This document shows positions 25,801-35,305 of a DNA stretch of 64,000 bases, one piece after another. Location: the NCBI GenBank assembly GCA_003117195.1, contig BDSI01000041.1, positions 372,001 through 436,000 of the forward strand, written 5' to 3'. Position numbers and translations under genes: made by a program. Origin of the DNA: Eudorina sp. 2006-703-Eu-15. Taxonomy: Eukaryota > Chlorophyta > Chlorophyceae > Chlamydomonadales > Volvocaceae. Every line of letters starts with the position of its first letter. Within the stretch, counting starts at the first letter, position 1. The notes beneath the pieces are model-generated. The model had not been told where the DNA came from. It did no database searches and saw nothing but the letters and a program-made list of their open reading frames with translations.

Positions 25801-28800
25801 TGCGGCTGCGGCGGCTGTGGGTGGTGGTGTTCCGACGGGTCGGACGGCGGTTCAGCTCGCAGACGTGATGAGCTCAGGGCTGCGTCAGCGGCCACGTCGA
25901 CATCCGCCGTGGCGGCGGCAGTGGCGGCGGCAGGGCGCGCCGCCGTCTCCCCGCCCCCGCCACGTGGCACCGACCCGGTCTCATCCGTGGAGGAACGGCC
26001 GGCGCCAGGTCCACCGGCTGCTGCAGCCAGGTACGGAACCCCCTCGGGGGAGAAACTGAACTCCCCCTGGAGCCCACTGCTTCGCCGGGCGCCACAGCCA
26101 GACAGCGACAGCTGCGGCGGCGGCTCCGGCCCCACCAACGCCCGCGGCCCCGCACCAGCAGCAGCACCGGCACATGCGGCTGGCTGAAGCGGCGTCGACG
26201 GCTTCGGCACACCCGACAACTTTAGAGGCGGCAGCAGTCGGCGACCGATGCTGGCGAATCGTCCGTAGGAAGATGTCCGCTGTGAGGGGGTGTCCCATGG
26301 GTCGGCGTACGGCGAGGACACCGGCGCGGACGCACGACGCGCCCGGCCCGGTGCCCAGCCGCGCGGCGGCGGCGGCGGCGCCTGGGCATGCGCGGCGATC
26401 GGGCCGGTCTGTGCGGTCGCCTCACCGACCCGCGGGTCAGGCGGGTCTTGACTTGCACCGACGCTGAACGAGCTCCTGCCGCCAGCGGGGTCGGCGCTGC
26501 TGCGGCTCTGACTGCTGCTACGGTTGTTGCCGCTGTCGCCCCCGCTCCCGAGCAACATCAACAGCTCCCGGCCGCTGCTCGGCCGCCCGCTCTGGCTGCC
26601 GTACAAGCACGGCTCCGCCGGTGCGACGGCCGCGCCGCGGCCGCCAACTGCCGTACCATTTCCTGCCGCGGCGTCCGTCCCGCCGCGCGCTTGGACCCGA
26701 TGATTTTGTGGGGTGGAAGCGTCCTCGGGGGCTGCGCGCGCGCCCGCGACGGCGGGGTGGTTGGTGGCGGCGGACGCTGAGGCGCCGCCGCCCCCACCGG
26801 CCCCCGCCCCCCGTCCGCCATCTTCCAGCCTAAGGCCCGGCATCGAGGGGTTGCTTTCGCTGTACTGGGACATGCGCGTGGTGATGAGCTGGGCGATGCT
26901 GTTGTTGAGCTGGTTGGACTGGCGGGCGGGACGACGTGGCGATGTGGGGCGTTGTGGGGCCAGCGGGGCCGGTCGCCGGTCGCCAGTCGCCGCGGCGGGG
27001 AGATGGTTCGCAGAATCAGTCAGTCAGTCAGTCAGTCCGTCAGTCACAAATTCAGTCAGCAATTCAGTCAGTCAGTCAATTAGTTAGTCAGTTAGGTAAG
27101 TAGGTAGTTCGTTAGTATAAGTCAACCGGTCAGTCAGTCAGTCAGTCAGTCAGTCAGTCGGTCTGTCAGTCGGTCTGTCAGTCAGTCTGTCAGTCAGTCT
27201 GTCAGAGTGTCAGTCTGTCACGTTACGTCACAGAAGGAGGAGGGGTGAGGCGTTAGCCCTCGGGAGGCGAGGACAGGGTTCGGCGCACAGGGATCCGCAG
27301 CCGGGGGGACACAAGGTGCGAGGACAGGACGAGCCGCCCAAGGAAAGAGAGGGAAGCAACTAGGTTGCAGGAGGGAGGGGAAGCACCAGTTCAACAGGGG
27401 GCCGGTGACATCGCGACCCTCGACACTCACCCGCCGGCCCACCCGCCCTTCCCCCACCCACCGCCGATCTCTTGGCACTGTACTCCGAGAAGCGGGTCTT
27501 GGCCCGGGCGAGCAGGGTCATGACGCTGTTGCGGCGAGAGCGGCCGCGCCCGGTGTTGCGCTGCGGGGCGGACGGTGTGTGTGTGTGTGTGTGTGTGTCG
27601 GCTGGGTAGGCATGTGCATTGGAGGAGGAGGACTAGGGCGATTGGTTTCATGGAATGTGTGTTCCGGTAGTAGGGAGGCAAGCAGAAGATGAGATCCCCA
27701 TCCCGACTGGGTCCACAGCATCCAGTCCCCGCCGCCACGCGCCCGTTTCCGCTCCACCGCCTTGACCGCCCCCGCCCTCGTCCCCCCCTTCCCCCTCCCC
27801 GCCCCCGCCCCAGCCCCAGCCGGCGCCAAGACGTCTCACCGCCCGGAAGGCGGTTTGCGCCTTGCCGAACTTGATCTTCAGGACCGCCAGGAAGAGGTTC
27901 ACCTGCGGGGGCCAGGGTGCCCGACATCCGCGGGGGGGAAATGGATTGGGGATCCGCGGGGGGGAAGGGGGCGCACGTCGGGTGAAGGGGGCAGGCGCAG
28001 TGACAGCTGCCGGTCAAGGAGGCGGGGGCCCGAGTAAAGATAAAGCACCACCACCCCAGCAGCGGGACTGCCCTCGCCCCCGCCATGGCCCAAATGACCC
28101 TTATCGATCCAAAGCCGCCATCCATCCATCCATCCATCCATCCATCCATCCATCCATCCATCCATCCATCCATCCATCCATCCATCCACCCACCCGCCCG
28201 CCCGCCCGCCCGCCCGCCGCCCGCCCGCCCGCCGCCCGCCCGCCCGTCCGTCCGTCCGTCCGTCCGTCCGTCCGTCCGTCCGTCCGTCCGTCCGTCCGTC
28301 CGTCCGTCCGTCCGTCGTCCGTCCGTCCGTCCGTCCGTCCGTCCGTCCGTCCGTCCGTCCGTCCGTCCGTCCGTCCGTCCGTCCGTCCGTCCGTCCGTCC
28401 GTCCGTCCGTCCGTCCGTCCGTCCGTCCGTCCGTCCGTCCGTCCGTCCGTCCGTCCGTCCGTCCGTCCGTCCGTCCGTCCGTCCGTCCGTCCGTCCGTCC
28501 GTCGTCCGTCCGTCCGTCCGTCCGTCCGTCGTCCGTCCGTCCGTCCGTCCGTCCGTCCGTCCGTCCGTCCGTCCGTCCGTCCGTCCGTCCGTCCGTCCGT
28601 CCGTCCGTCCGTCCGTCCGTCCGTCCGTCCGTCCGTCCGTCCGTCCGTCCGTCCGTCCGTCCGTCCGTCCGTCCGTCCGTCCGTCCGTCCGTCCGTCCGT
28701 CCGTCCGTCCGTCCGTCCGTCCGTCCGTCCGTCCGTCCGTCCGTCCGTCCGTCCGTCCGTCCGTCCGTCCGTCCGTCCGTCCGTCCGTCCGTCCGTCCGT

Positions 28801-31739
28801 CCATCCATCCATCCATCCATCCATCCATCCATCCATCCATCCATCCATCCATCCATCCATCCATCCATCCATCCATCCATCCATCCATCCATCCATCCAT
28901 CCATCCATCCATCCATCCATCCATCCATCCATCCATCCATCCATCCATCCATCCATCCATCCATCCATCCATCCATCCATCCATCCATCCATCCATCCAT
29001 CCATCCATCCATCCATCCATCCATCCATCCATCCATCCATCATCCATCCATCCATCCATCCATCCATCCATCCATCCATCCATCCATCCATCCATCCATC
29101 CATCCATCCATCCATCCATCCATCCATCCATCCATCCATCCATCGTCCATTTCCGTACATGGGTGCTTGCAAGCGGCGCGTTGGTAGACAGCCACCTGAC
29201 ATGTAACCCGTACGACAGCCACCTGACATGTAACCCGTACGACACCCCACCTCCTCCCTCCTCACCAGCACGTAAGCCCCAATGCTGACCAGCAGCACGT
29301 AGTAGATGGCGGCCGCGGGGTTGGTGGTGTCGACGGTGCGGTACATGGCGAAGCTCCAGCCGGTGAGGGTGATGCACTGGAACACGGTCAGCAGCGACAG
29401 CCCCGTGTTGCTGAACCCCGCGATGTTCAGCGCGTCGCTGTGCCGGGTCACCTGTTCGAAAACCGCGGGGGGCAGTCGGGGGCCGGCTTCCGGGGGTAAG
29501 GTGGGCACCATGAAGGGCTCAAGCGCGGATGCGGACAGCTGGCCGGGCGATGCGGCGGTGTGCGGCGCTGTGCGGCGGCGTGCCTGGCGCCCGGGGGACT
29601 GCCAGGAGCGCGTTGCGTGCAGGGGAGTTCTTCACATACCACGTGCAGGTCTCGGGGTGAGGGTGTGTGTGACGGGGTGGGTGTGACGGGGTGGGTGTTG
29701 GTTTCCCACCGCTAAGGCAGGCGGGGGTTATTAATCCCCGGGAGTAATCCCGCGGGAAGCAGCCTGGCGTCTTCAGTCACTTCCCCCCCCCCTTCCCGGC
29801 CAACCCTCCTCCAAACCTCAAGCATCCCTCCGGCCCCCACCTTGCACGAGTAGTTTGCGGGGCAGTGCCGCCAGCTGCCGCAGCCCAGCATGTCCGGGTC
29901 CTCGGGGCTCTCCTCGGGCAGCCCGGTGAGGTCCGAGTAGCACTTTTGGTGGTAGACGCCGGGGAACAGGATGGACCCCGCCACCGCAAACACCAGCATG
30001 AACAGCAGCATCAGACCCACTGCGGAGCTCAGAAGCGGCACGGCCTGGGGGTTGAGCGGGTGGGTGAGGCGGGTGGGTGAGCGGGTGGGGTGGGTGGGCG
30101 CCATGCCGCCAAGGCGCCCTGCGCTCTCTTTCCTCCCTGCCCTCATCTGAGAAACCACCGCCGCCCTTCCACCCGTGTTCCTTCTCTAATCAAGCAAGCC
30201 CCTTCATTCTCGGCCTCTCCTCCCTCCGCTCCCACTTTCCCTTCCCTGTTCCCTCATTCTTTCCCGCCCCGCTCCCCCGCCCCCGCTCCCTCGCCCCCGA
30301 TTCCGCTCACCTCCAGGAAACACGCCACAATGGCCCTCAGCGACTCGAACCGGGTGACGGTCCGCAGCGGCCGCAGCGCCCGCAGCGCTCGCAGCGCCCT
30401 CAGGCCGCCCGAGGAGGAGGAGGAGCCGGTGGGCACGAAGGCGACGTAGCCCACCACCACCATGGCGCCGTCGAATACGTTCCAGGGATGGCGCAGGTAG
30501 GGCAGGGGGCCGCCCAGCGCCGTCATGCGCAGGAGCATCTCCGCCGTGAAGAGGCCATTACAAACCACGTCTGCGCCCATGCAGGTGGGGGGGATGGTAC
30601 GGGGGGAAGAGTTCCGGGGGGGGAGAGAGATAGGGGGACCCGGGGTCAAGAGGAGGAGGGTGCGGGGGGTCACGGCGCGTTCATGTGCCGGCCCGCGGCC
30701 CGTGCACGGGGACTGGCAGAAAGATGCGCTGCTGCGGCTGCTGATGGTGATGGTTGTGGAGATGATTGAGATAGTTGTTTGGGTGCCGGTAGGCTTCTTG
30801 ATGAGAGTGATCGTGCTGGTGCTGATCAGGATGGCGGTTTCGGAGCGAGGCGGTGAAGACGACGATGTACTTCGTGTTACCGTACTCTGGTGATCCACAG
30901 TTCAGGAGACCGCCCTAGATGAACCCATATCAGGACATCACAACGCACCCGATGGTGGCCCAATGGGCGGTCTGCCCGCCCCTCCAAGGCGCCCCTCCCC
31001 ACACGGCGCCAGCCCCATCCCCTCTCCCCGAACACAGTGACGGATGGGAGACATAGGCCAGCCCGCACGGTTCTTCCCTGATCGTCCAGCCGCCAGCTCC
31101 GGCCCCTCCACCCATCCCAACCCCAACCGCGCCCCCCCCGCCCCCCCTCCCCGGGCCTCACCCGCCCAGAACAGCGACCGATTCCAGTGCGAGTTGTCCG
31201 ACTCCGTGGGGCGGTAGAGCGCCAGGGCGACAGTGTTGGCCAGGATGAGCAGCACCACCGCCAGCTCAAAGTCCGGGTCGGCGCACAACTTGGCGGCAGC
31301 CCGCCGCGGCGGAGAGAACCTCGCGAGCTCCTGCTCGTCAAAGTCGTACAGGCTCTCCTGACCGAAGGACATGTTACTGGTGCGAGAGTCGTGGCAGCCG
31401 CCGGGAGGGTGCGGGGCGGGGGAGGGCCGCACGCCGGGCAGTCCGGCGCGGGAGCACCTGGACGCCATTGGCCCCGCCGATGGCGCCGGCAGCGGCGGCT
31501 GCGCCTCCGCCTCCACCGGTGCCGGCGGCTCAGCCTGGGGCTTCGGCACCCGCAGTGGCGGATGTACCTCTGTGAGCCGCGGCCGTGCTGGCGTCGCCGC
31601 CACCCCCGCCGTAGCGGTGTTACCGGGCCGTACACTGGCGTCAATCGTCTGTACAGGAACCGCTTTCATCAGGATGGTGTGCGGCAGCTGGGGCAGGTCC
31701 TGCCAGCCATTCCAGGCTGGGGGTGCAGTCGTAGCAGCA

Positions 31740-31775
<36 letters not shown>

Positions 31776-32026
31776 GCGACGGCTGTGCCGACGGCGCCGC
31801 CGCTGCCAGCTGTGTTGACCTCCATCGCCTCCGCCACCGCCTGCGCTTCCGTTGTCCGCGATAGCGACGTGGACCGACCGGGACCCCCGGCGCCACACCG
31901 GGCTGTCCAATGGCTGACACGGCAGCCCGCGGCTTGGGGAGATGTGGCCAGCGCTACCGCAATTGCCGTACTGGTCGTCCACAAGTCGGGGGCCGCTGGC
32001 GATGTCGGCACCGGCGGCGGCCCCAT
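4177..32026 (-). CDS. four-domain voltage-gated cation channel (CaV/NaV superfamily alpha subunit)
   Basis: Pore-forming subunit of a voltage-gated cation channel in the plasma or flagellar membrane. Minus-strand exons: 32026-31162, 30570-30311, 30044-29841, 29451-29266, 27902-27840, 27560-27462, 26918-25326, 25025-24840, 24435-24349, 24061-23973, 23144-22892, 22583-22416, 22069-19324, 18957-18753, 18288-18171, 13844-13758, 13461-13399, 12921-12728, 12389-12274, 11775-11631, 11234-10901, 10308-10072, 9542-9291, 8811-8641, 8267-8125, 7671-7557, 6998-6611, 5687-4177. All joins are GT-AG and keep phase, giving about 3,625 residues ending in TAA. The order is four S1-S6 repeats with long low-complexity I-II and II-III linkers, then an EF-hand-like and IQ-like tail. 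The first in-frame ATG is used; the frame stays open to 32224, so the N-terminus may be longer. The donors of exons 13, 20 and 23 are the least certain. Pore residues read T/E/N/D. Chlamydomonas CAV2, a flagellar channel, is a candidate relative, but orthology was not tested. Confidence 0.93.
7213..7303. repeat. 27-bp minisatellite in channel intron 26
   Basis: About 3.4 tandem copies of a 27-bp unit containing GGGTGATGTCGGGCGAGTGG. It lies inside the intron between exons 26 and 27. Confidence 0.9.
8042..8110. repeat. CCCGT/CTCGT pentanucleotide repeat in channel intron 25
   Basis: About 14 tandem pentamers, mixing CCCGT with the transition variant CTCGT. It ends about 15 bases beyond the donor of exon 25. 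Confidence 0.9.
8641..10308 (-). other. channel domain IV: S2 to S6
   Basis: Exon 22 (10308-10072) encodes S2, S3 ([17 protein letters not shown]) and S4 ([20 protein letters not shown], six Arg at three-residue spacing). Exon 23 (9542-9291) encodes S5 and the pore loop [14 protein letters not shown], with Asp where CaV channels have Glu. Exon 24 (8811-8641) encodes S6 ([20 protein letters not shown]). IV-S1 is in exon 21. Confidence 0.9.
8837..8905. repeat. 18-bp minisatellite in channel intron 23
   Basis: Nearly four tandem copies of GTCGGTTGGGTGGTTGGG, one with a single substitution. Confidence 0.9.
11788..11945. repeat. GGGGGAGGA-type purine repeat in channel intron 19
   Basis: An imperfect GA/G-rich tandem array about 160 bp long, with a GGGGCAG variant block at its right end. 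It adjoins the acceptor side of exon 20. Confidence 0.9.
12503..12550. repeat. (CAGG)12 microsatellite in channel intron 18
   Basis: Twelve uninterrupted tetranucleotide units. Confidence 0.95.
14100..17960 (+). mobile_element. Penelope-type retroelement remnant antisense in channel intron 15
   Basis: The interval between channel exons 15 and 16 holds a plus-strand reverse transcriptase gene with GC-rich flanks unlike the neighbouring introns. The limits are approximate: no target duplication, LTR or A-tail was seen, and a 24-26 bp minisatellite abuts the right side. A TGTAA occurs at about 17271, downstream of the coding part. No GIY-YIG endonuclease motif is recognisable on either side of the RT, so the copy is either truncated or from an endonuclease-lacking lineage. 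Confidence 0.65.
14190..17214 (+). pseudogene. reverse transcriptase, Penelope-like (Chlamys/Naiad-type), frameshifted
   Basis: The long frame 14190-16835 opens without an ATG (the first is at 14382). It carries, in order: a conserved N-terminal helical region; [19 protein letters not shown]; a Pro-rich low-complexity insert (about 15500-15800); [28 protein letters not shown], with the first catalytic Asp; [12 protein letters not shown], the YxDD motif at about 16473-16487; then [14 protein letters not shown] and LYDKR. This set is typical of Penelope-like RTs. The expected PMG (motif B) segment between the FDF and YLDD blocks is absent. At a C5 run near 16827 the frame is lost to a stop, and the natural continuation ([20 protein letters not shown]) lies in another frame up to 17214. 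The element is therefore most likely dead. The longer overlapping frame from 13762 is Pro/Ser-rich noise. Confidence 0.75.
17973..18170. repeat. 24-26 bp G/C minisatellite at the edge of channel intron 15
   Basis: About seven degenerate units built on GGACGGGCCCCCCTCCCCC or GGATGGGCCCCC. It fills the space between the retroelement and the donor of exon 15 at 18171. Confidence 0.85.
18575..18695. repeat. 26-bp minisatellite in channel intron 14
   Basis: Between four and five tandem copies of a 26-bp unit containing GCGGCTGGCAGCAGGTGAGC, with one substitution in the last copy. Confidence 0.92.
19324..22069 (-). other. channel exon 13: II-III linker of about 915 residues
   Basis: A single very long exon between II-S6 and III-S1. 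It starts [20 protein letters not shown] and is then dominated by Ala, Pro, Gly and Ser, with poly-Pro blocks and a pure Ala run of roughly 35 residues (about 19700-19805). Many Ser-Arg and Arg-x-x-Ser sites suggest regulatory phosphorylation, which is inference. The chosen donor (after 19324) is the one that gives the phase needed by exon 14. The linker is far longer than in animal CaV channels. Confidence 0.8.
22416..25025 (-). other. channel domain II
   Basis: Exon 8 (25025-24840) carries the pre-S1 segment [20 protein letters not shown] and S1. Exon 9 (24435-24349) is S2 and exon 10 (24061-23973) is S3. Exon 11 (23144-22892) is S4 ([17 protein letters not shown], five basic residues), S5 and turret. 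Exon 12 (22583-22416) is the pore loop [13 protein letters not shown], with the expected Glu, followed by S6 ([20 protein letters not shown]). This is the only repeat that keeps the canonical pore Glu. Confidence 0.9.
23299..23518. repeat. GAGAGGAGGG(G) purine minisatellite in channel intron 10
   Basis: About 20 tandem 10-12 bp units, all purine on the plus strand, so the transcribed RNA is all pyrimidine. It lies 150 bp upstream of exon 11 in transcript terms. Confidence 0.92.
25326..27560 (-). other. channel exons 6-7: I-II linker
   Basis: Exon 6 (27560-27462) encodes [20 protein letters not shown] and continues to KRSA. Exon 7 (26918-25326) begins [20 protein letters not shown] and runs 531 residues of Gly, Ser, Pro, Arg and Ala-rich sequence without a recognisable domain. 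The basic RRNS site in exon 6 resembles a kinase target (inference). No AID-like beta-subunit binding motif was recognised. Confidence 0.8.
27018..27224. repeat. imperfect (CAGT)n array in channel intron 6
   Basis: Roughly 200 bp of CAGT units with many substitutions, including CAGTCTGT and TTAG variants. It is an ageing array, in contrast to the pure one in intron 4. Confidence 0.9.
27574..27598. repeat. (GT)n microsatellite in channel intron 5
   Basis: About 12 GT units just upstream, in transcript terms, of the acceptor of exon 6. Confidence 0.9.
27840..31260 (-). other. channel domain I
   Basis: S1 is at the end of exon 1 (about 31260-31162). Exon 2 (30570-30311) encodes S2, S3 and S4 ([19 protein letters not shown], five Arg at three-residue spacing). 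Exon 3 (30044-29841) encodes S5 and a turret with four Cys (CYSD, LGCG, RHCP, YSC). Exon 4 (29451-29266) carries the pore loop [15 protein letters not shown], in which Thr (ACC) replaces the CaV Glu, and the start of S6. Exon 5 (27902-27840) completes S6 ([15 protein letters not shown]). The intron between exons 4 and 5 contains the 1-kb tetranucleotide array. Confidence 0.9.
28118..29143. repeat. 1-kb compound tetranucleotide array (CCAT)-(CCGC)-(CCGT)-(CCAT) in channel intron 4
   Basis: Blocks in order: CCAT about 28118-28187, CCCG/CCGC about 28188-28242, CCGT about 28243-28800 with four units shortened to CGT, then CCAT about 28801-29143 with one shortened unit. It accounts for about three quarters of the 1.36-kb intron and splits the S6 helix of domain I at the gene level. 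All frames through it are open, which creates spurious reading frames of MDGW/TDGR repeats. Confidence 0.97.
31162..32026 (-). other. channel exon 1: N-terminal cytoplasmic region and I-S1
   Basis: About 288 residues from the first in-frame ATG (32024-32026). The N-terminus is Ala/Pro-rich, with an Ala run at about 31735-31775. It is followed by [20 protein letters not shown], a conserved-looking acidic pre-S1 segment, and I-S1 ([19 protein letters not shown]). An AG at about 32241 preceded by AT-rich sequence could be a splice acceptor, so an upstream exon is possible. Confidence 0.75.
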
Positions 32027-35000
32027 GGACGAGGACGGCTCCGCCTGCTGCCCTGCCGACGGTGACGAGCTAAAGCTGCACCGCGACCCATGGCGGGCAG
32101 CGCCAACGGCGGCCGGGGCAGCGGCAGCTCGGGTCAGCGCGCGCACCTGGCTAGCCGGGCCCCAGGTGTCGTCAGCCGTGTAACCTGCGGTGGCGGCAAC
32201 ATCGAGGACGTGGGCCTCTGCCAATTATGGTTAATCGAATGGCATAGCGAGGAGGCGCCGCAGGCGGGCAAGCGGACATGGCGCGTTCATGACAACATTT
32301 GGAAACCAAAGCAAAGAAGACGGCTGAGGTCAGCTGCGGAAGGGCTAGTCCGTCGGGGTCCCGCGACGCGTACCGACTGTTTGCGACATCCTGCCTGCTG
32401 AAACATCGTCCTTGAGATGGCTTGTGTATGAACTTTGAGAACTCTTAAACTCAGAGGAAGCGATGTCGTCCTGGGTTACGTTTCCTTGTAACAACGACCG
32501 GAGTAGAGCCGTTGGATGTGCAGCGCTGCAGGTTACATACTGCCTAGTCGGCATAGCCAATACATCGCCACCATCGTATCGTCTCAGCGATTTCTCTTTG
32601 ACGCCAGGGCTCATCCAAGGCCCGGGGATTGGACAGCGCGTCAGGGCACCCGCCGAATTACAGCAATCAGCATAGTATGATCAAGTTCATTTCCTTATAT
32701 AAATCAATTAGAACTTTGTACCGTTGCTTGGGCCATGTACAAGTGGCCTGTGTCACCTTAAATCAGGGCTTTTCGTTACCAGGTTACAAAAAGCATCGGA
32801 AACTCTTTCCATTCTAATACACCCATGTTTTATTGATAGCGACAGGTGCCTGAAAAGAAACTGCCAAAGGCAAGGGGGTACGGATCTGCCAGCAGGATGG
32901 AGTTTTCTGTGAATTGATGATACCCAGGATGCGTACTCTGCTTAACCTAGCACATTTATACAAGACCATTGATGCTTGGAAGTCGCGCGCTCAGCCAGGC
33001 CTCAGCATCAGCGTGTGGTCCCCCCTGTTGTAAAGGAGTCACACCGTAGAATCCTTTCTGCCGCTCACGCCCTCGCTGTCACCAGAGATAAACTGTGTCT
33101 TCCGGCCTTCCGGATTGCGTACTGGTGGGACCAACGCGGGGAAATTGCACATTCCCTTATACCGGTTACGTTTTCACGTTTTCCTGATCTCAGAGCTAAG
33201 GCCGCGCACCCAAGCGCAGGCTATCGCAATAATTAATAGACAGAATTCCTTAAGCAGCATGACCGCATGGGCTGGTTGGTTCAGTTCATGGCGGCGAGGT
33301 GCCAAGAGCTAGACGTGCGCAGCCGCAGCGCAGCCAAAAGCGTCAAACATGTGCAGCTACCGCAGGCGCGGTTCACCGGGGACCAAGTAAAGGAAGCGCT
33401 CACAAAGGACCTGTAAAACGCAAGGGAAAACGCAACGACGCACATCGTGAGCTTCCGGCATGCAGACCCTTAACGGAAAGTCAGGTCCGTAACCATGACA
33501 AGGGTCAGATGAGAAGGCGTTGGATATTACACGGCACCCATCATTGAATCGGTGCTGCCGCACCTTAGGGTCACATCCGAGGCGCGCTTGGCGGGCTGCT
33601 CCTCTCCTACCAGCAGCACACGAGCGGCGCCGTCAGCAGCAGCAGCAGCCGCCCTCAAGACACAGCATCACTGAAACAAAGGTTGTACTCCTGCGCGCGC
33701 GCTGGGTCTGGGGACTTGAATACGTCACCTGGCCGGGGTGGATCGATCACCTGGGCGCTGTTTGAATGGTTGCCCTCTTGGCAGCGTCCTGCAACCTCCT
33801 GCCTGTTTGCCTTTTGGGGACCCATGCAGGCTGGCAGTGACGAGCGGCGCCGTCAGCAGCAACAGCAGCAGCAGCAGCAGGCCGCTGTCGGCCCTGCCCG
33901 CGAGCAGCACTATGGCGCACTGCGACGGCACATAGCTACACCCTGCGCTGCTGGACTGCAGCCTGCAGGCGGGCAACCCGGGCCCTCGCCGCCGCGGTGA
34001 GCCTCGCTGGAGTACGGTATGTGCCACTGGCAGACGCGGAGGCGGCAGTGGGCATGAGGCGCGACGCGGCCGGCGGATTTGGCAGGCGTCTAGGGTGACC
34101 GTCCCTGCCAGGAGCAGCCACCGCTGCACCCACGCCCGCGAAGGAACCCTCATCAGGTGCGGGACATGGCGAGATTATGCTGTTCCATTTCTTTGCTGTA
34201 CCATCAAGTCCAAGAAGAATTTCCTCCGGTGCTCAACAGTTTGTGTACCATTGCTATTTCCGCGTGCGGGCTCCGGCCCCCGTCGGGCATACGGCCTCAC
34301 TTTGGCAACGGTCCTCCGCGAAGTTTTATCCAGGAAGCTATTTCCTTTGTTCTGTTTACTACAGCGTTTCTGTGGAGTCGTGGAGTTGTGCTGCGGCCAT
34401 TGCTTTCCAAACCGTTGCTGGGCCATTGTCAGTCTTGTTTGGCTCCTTCGGCCTGCCAAATAATTATGTCTATCAAAGGGGCAGAATATTAGGGGCAGAA
34501 TGTCTGATTCGTTATGTTTTGGAAGTTCGTCCAGACCATGGCGACCAATGACCATTATACGGTAGCGCCTTTGGCCGCTCACAAGCAAGACGACATAAAA
34601 GAATCATCCCTAGCCGTGTGGCTTTGAATGAGACGCTGTCAGGTATCTGGGTGTTGGCCATGCACAGGACTTGCGCGCCAGAGCGCATCACACTGGCACT
34701 AGCACCTGCCATGCATGGCTTATATAGGTCACAAATTTCGGCCCCGCACCCTGCCCCCAAGCATCCCTCGACCCGAACGGTCTTAACCCGCTGGCGTTTT
34801 AGAATAACAAATGAACTGCTTGTACCGTAGACCCCTCATGCTGAGAGGGAGGGAGGGGGTTATTGGCGCCGACTAAGAGACTAAGGCTAATCCCCCAACC
34901 ATGCATGCCCCGACGGGCCCACCCGAAACACATCAAGAACGCCAAGCGTGAGAGCTAGCCCAGTATAAAGCTTTTGGCGACGAATCACAGGGGATACGTC

Positions 35001-35305
35001 GACCATCGAATGGCTGGGGTCGGCCACGGGTGCAAGGGGGTTTGGCAGTGGATGAGACTGCGAGAGTGGCAGACACGGTGAAGGCGGGGCATCTTGGTCC
35101 AACGCCTCCGAAGTGCAGGCAGCTCCGTTGACAAGCGCTGCTGGATGTTCCGCGACCCCCCGCACCTTGCTGGCGGGCGGCGGCAGCGGTGGTGGCGCTG
35201 CGGACGCAGCGAATGTGCCGCAGAGAGCGCCGCCTCGGCGCCGGGTCATTTGCACCTCGGCCGCCTGGTGCAGCAGCGGGATGCCGGGAGTGTCCGCACC
35301 CGCGG
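32027..35305. other. upstream region of the channel gene and gene-poor AT-richer DNA
   Basis: The composition becomes distinctly less GC-rich here. I expect the channel promoter and 5' UTR at the left end, but no TATA-like element could be assigned. Around 33.62 kb and 33.84 kb the same short module (GACGAGCGGCGCCGTCAGCA followed by CAG triplets) occurs twice. No open frame shows a recognisable domain, and nothing else could be supported. Confidence 0.4.

Noticed and set aside
27427..29511. Minus-strand frame of nearly 700 codons running through the tetranucleotide array as MDGW/TDGR repeats
   Set aside because: The array has no stops in any frame. Splicing GTGAGG..CCGCAG removes it and restores a continuous I-S6 helix, so it is intronic.
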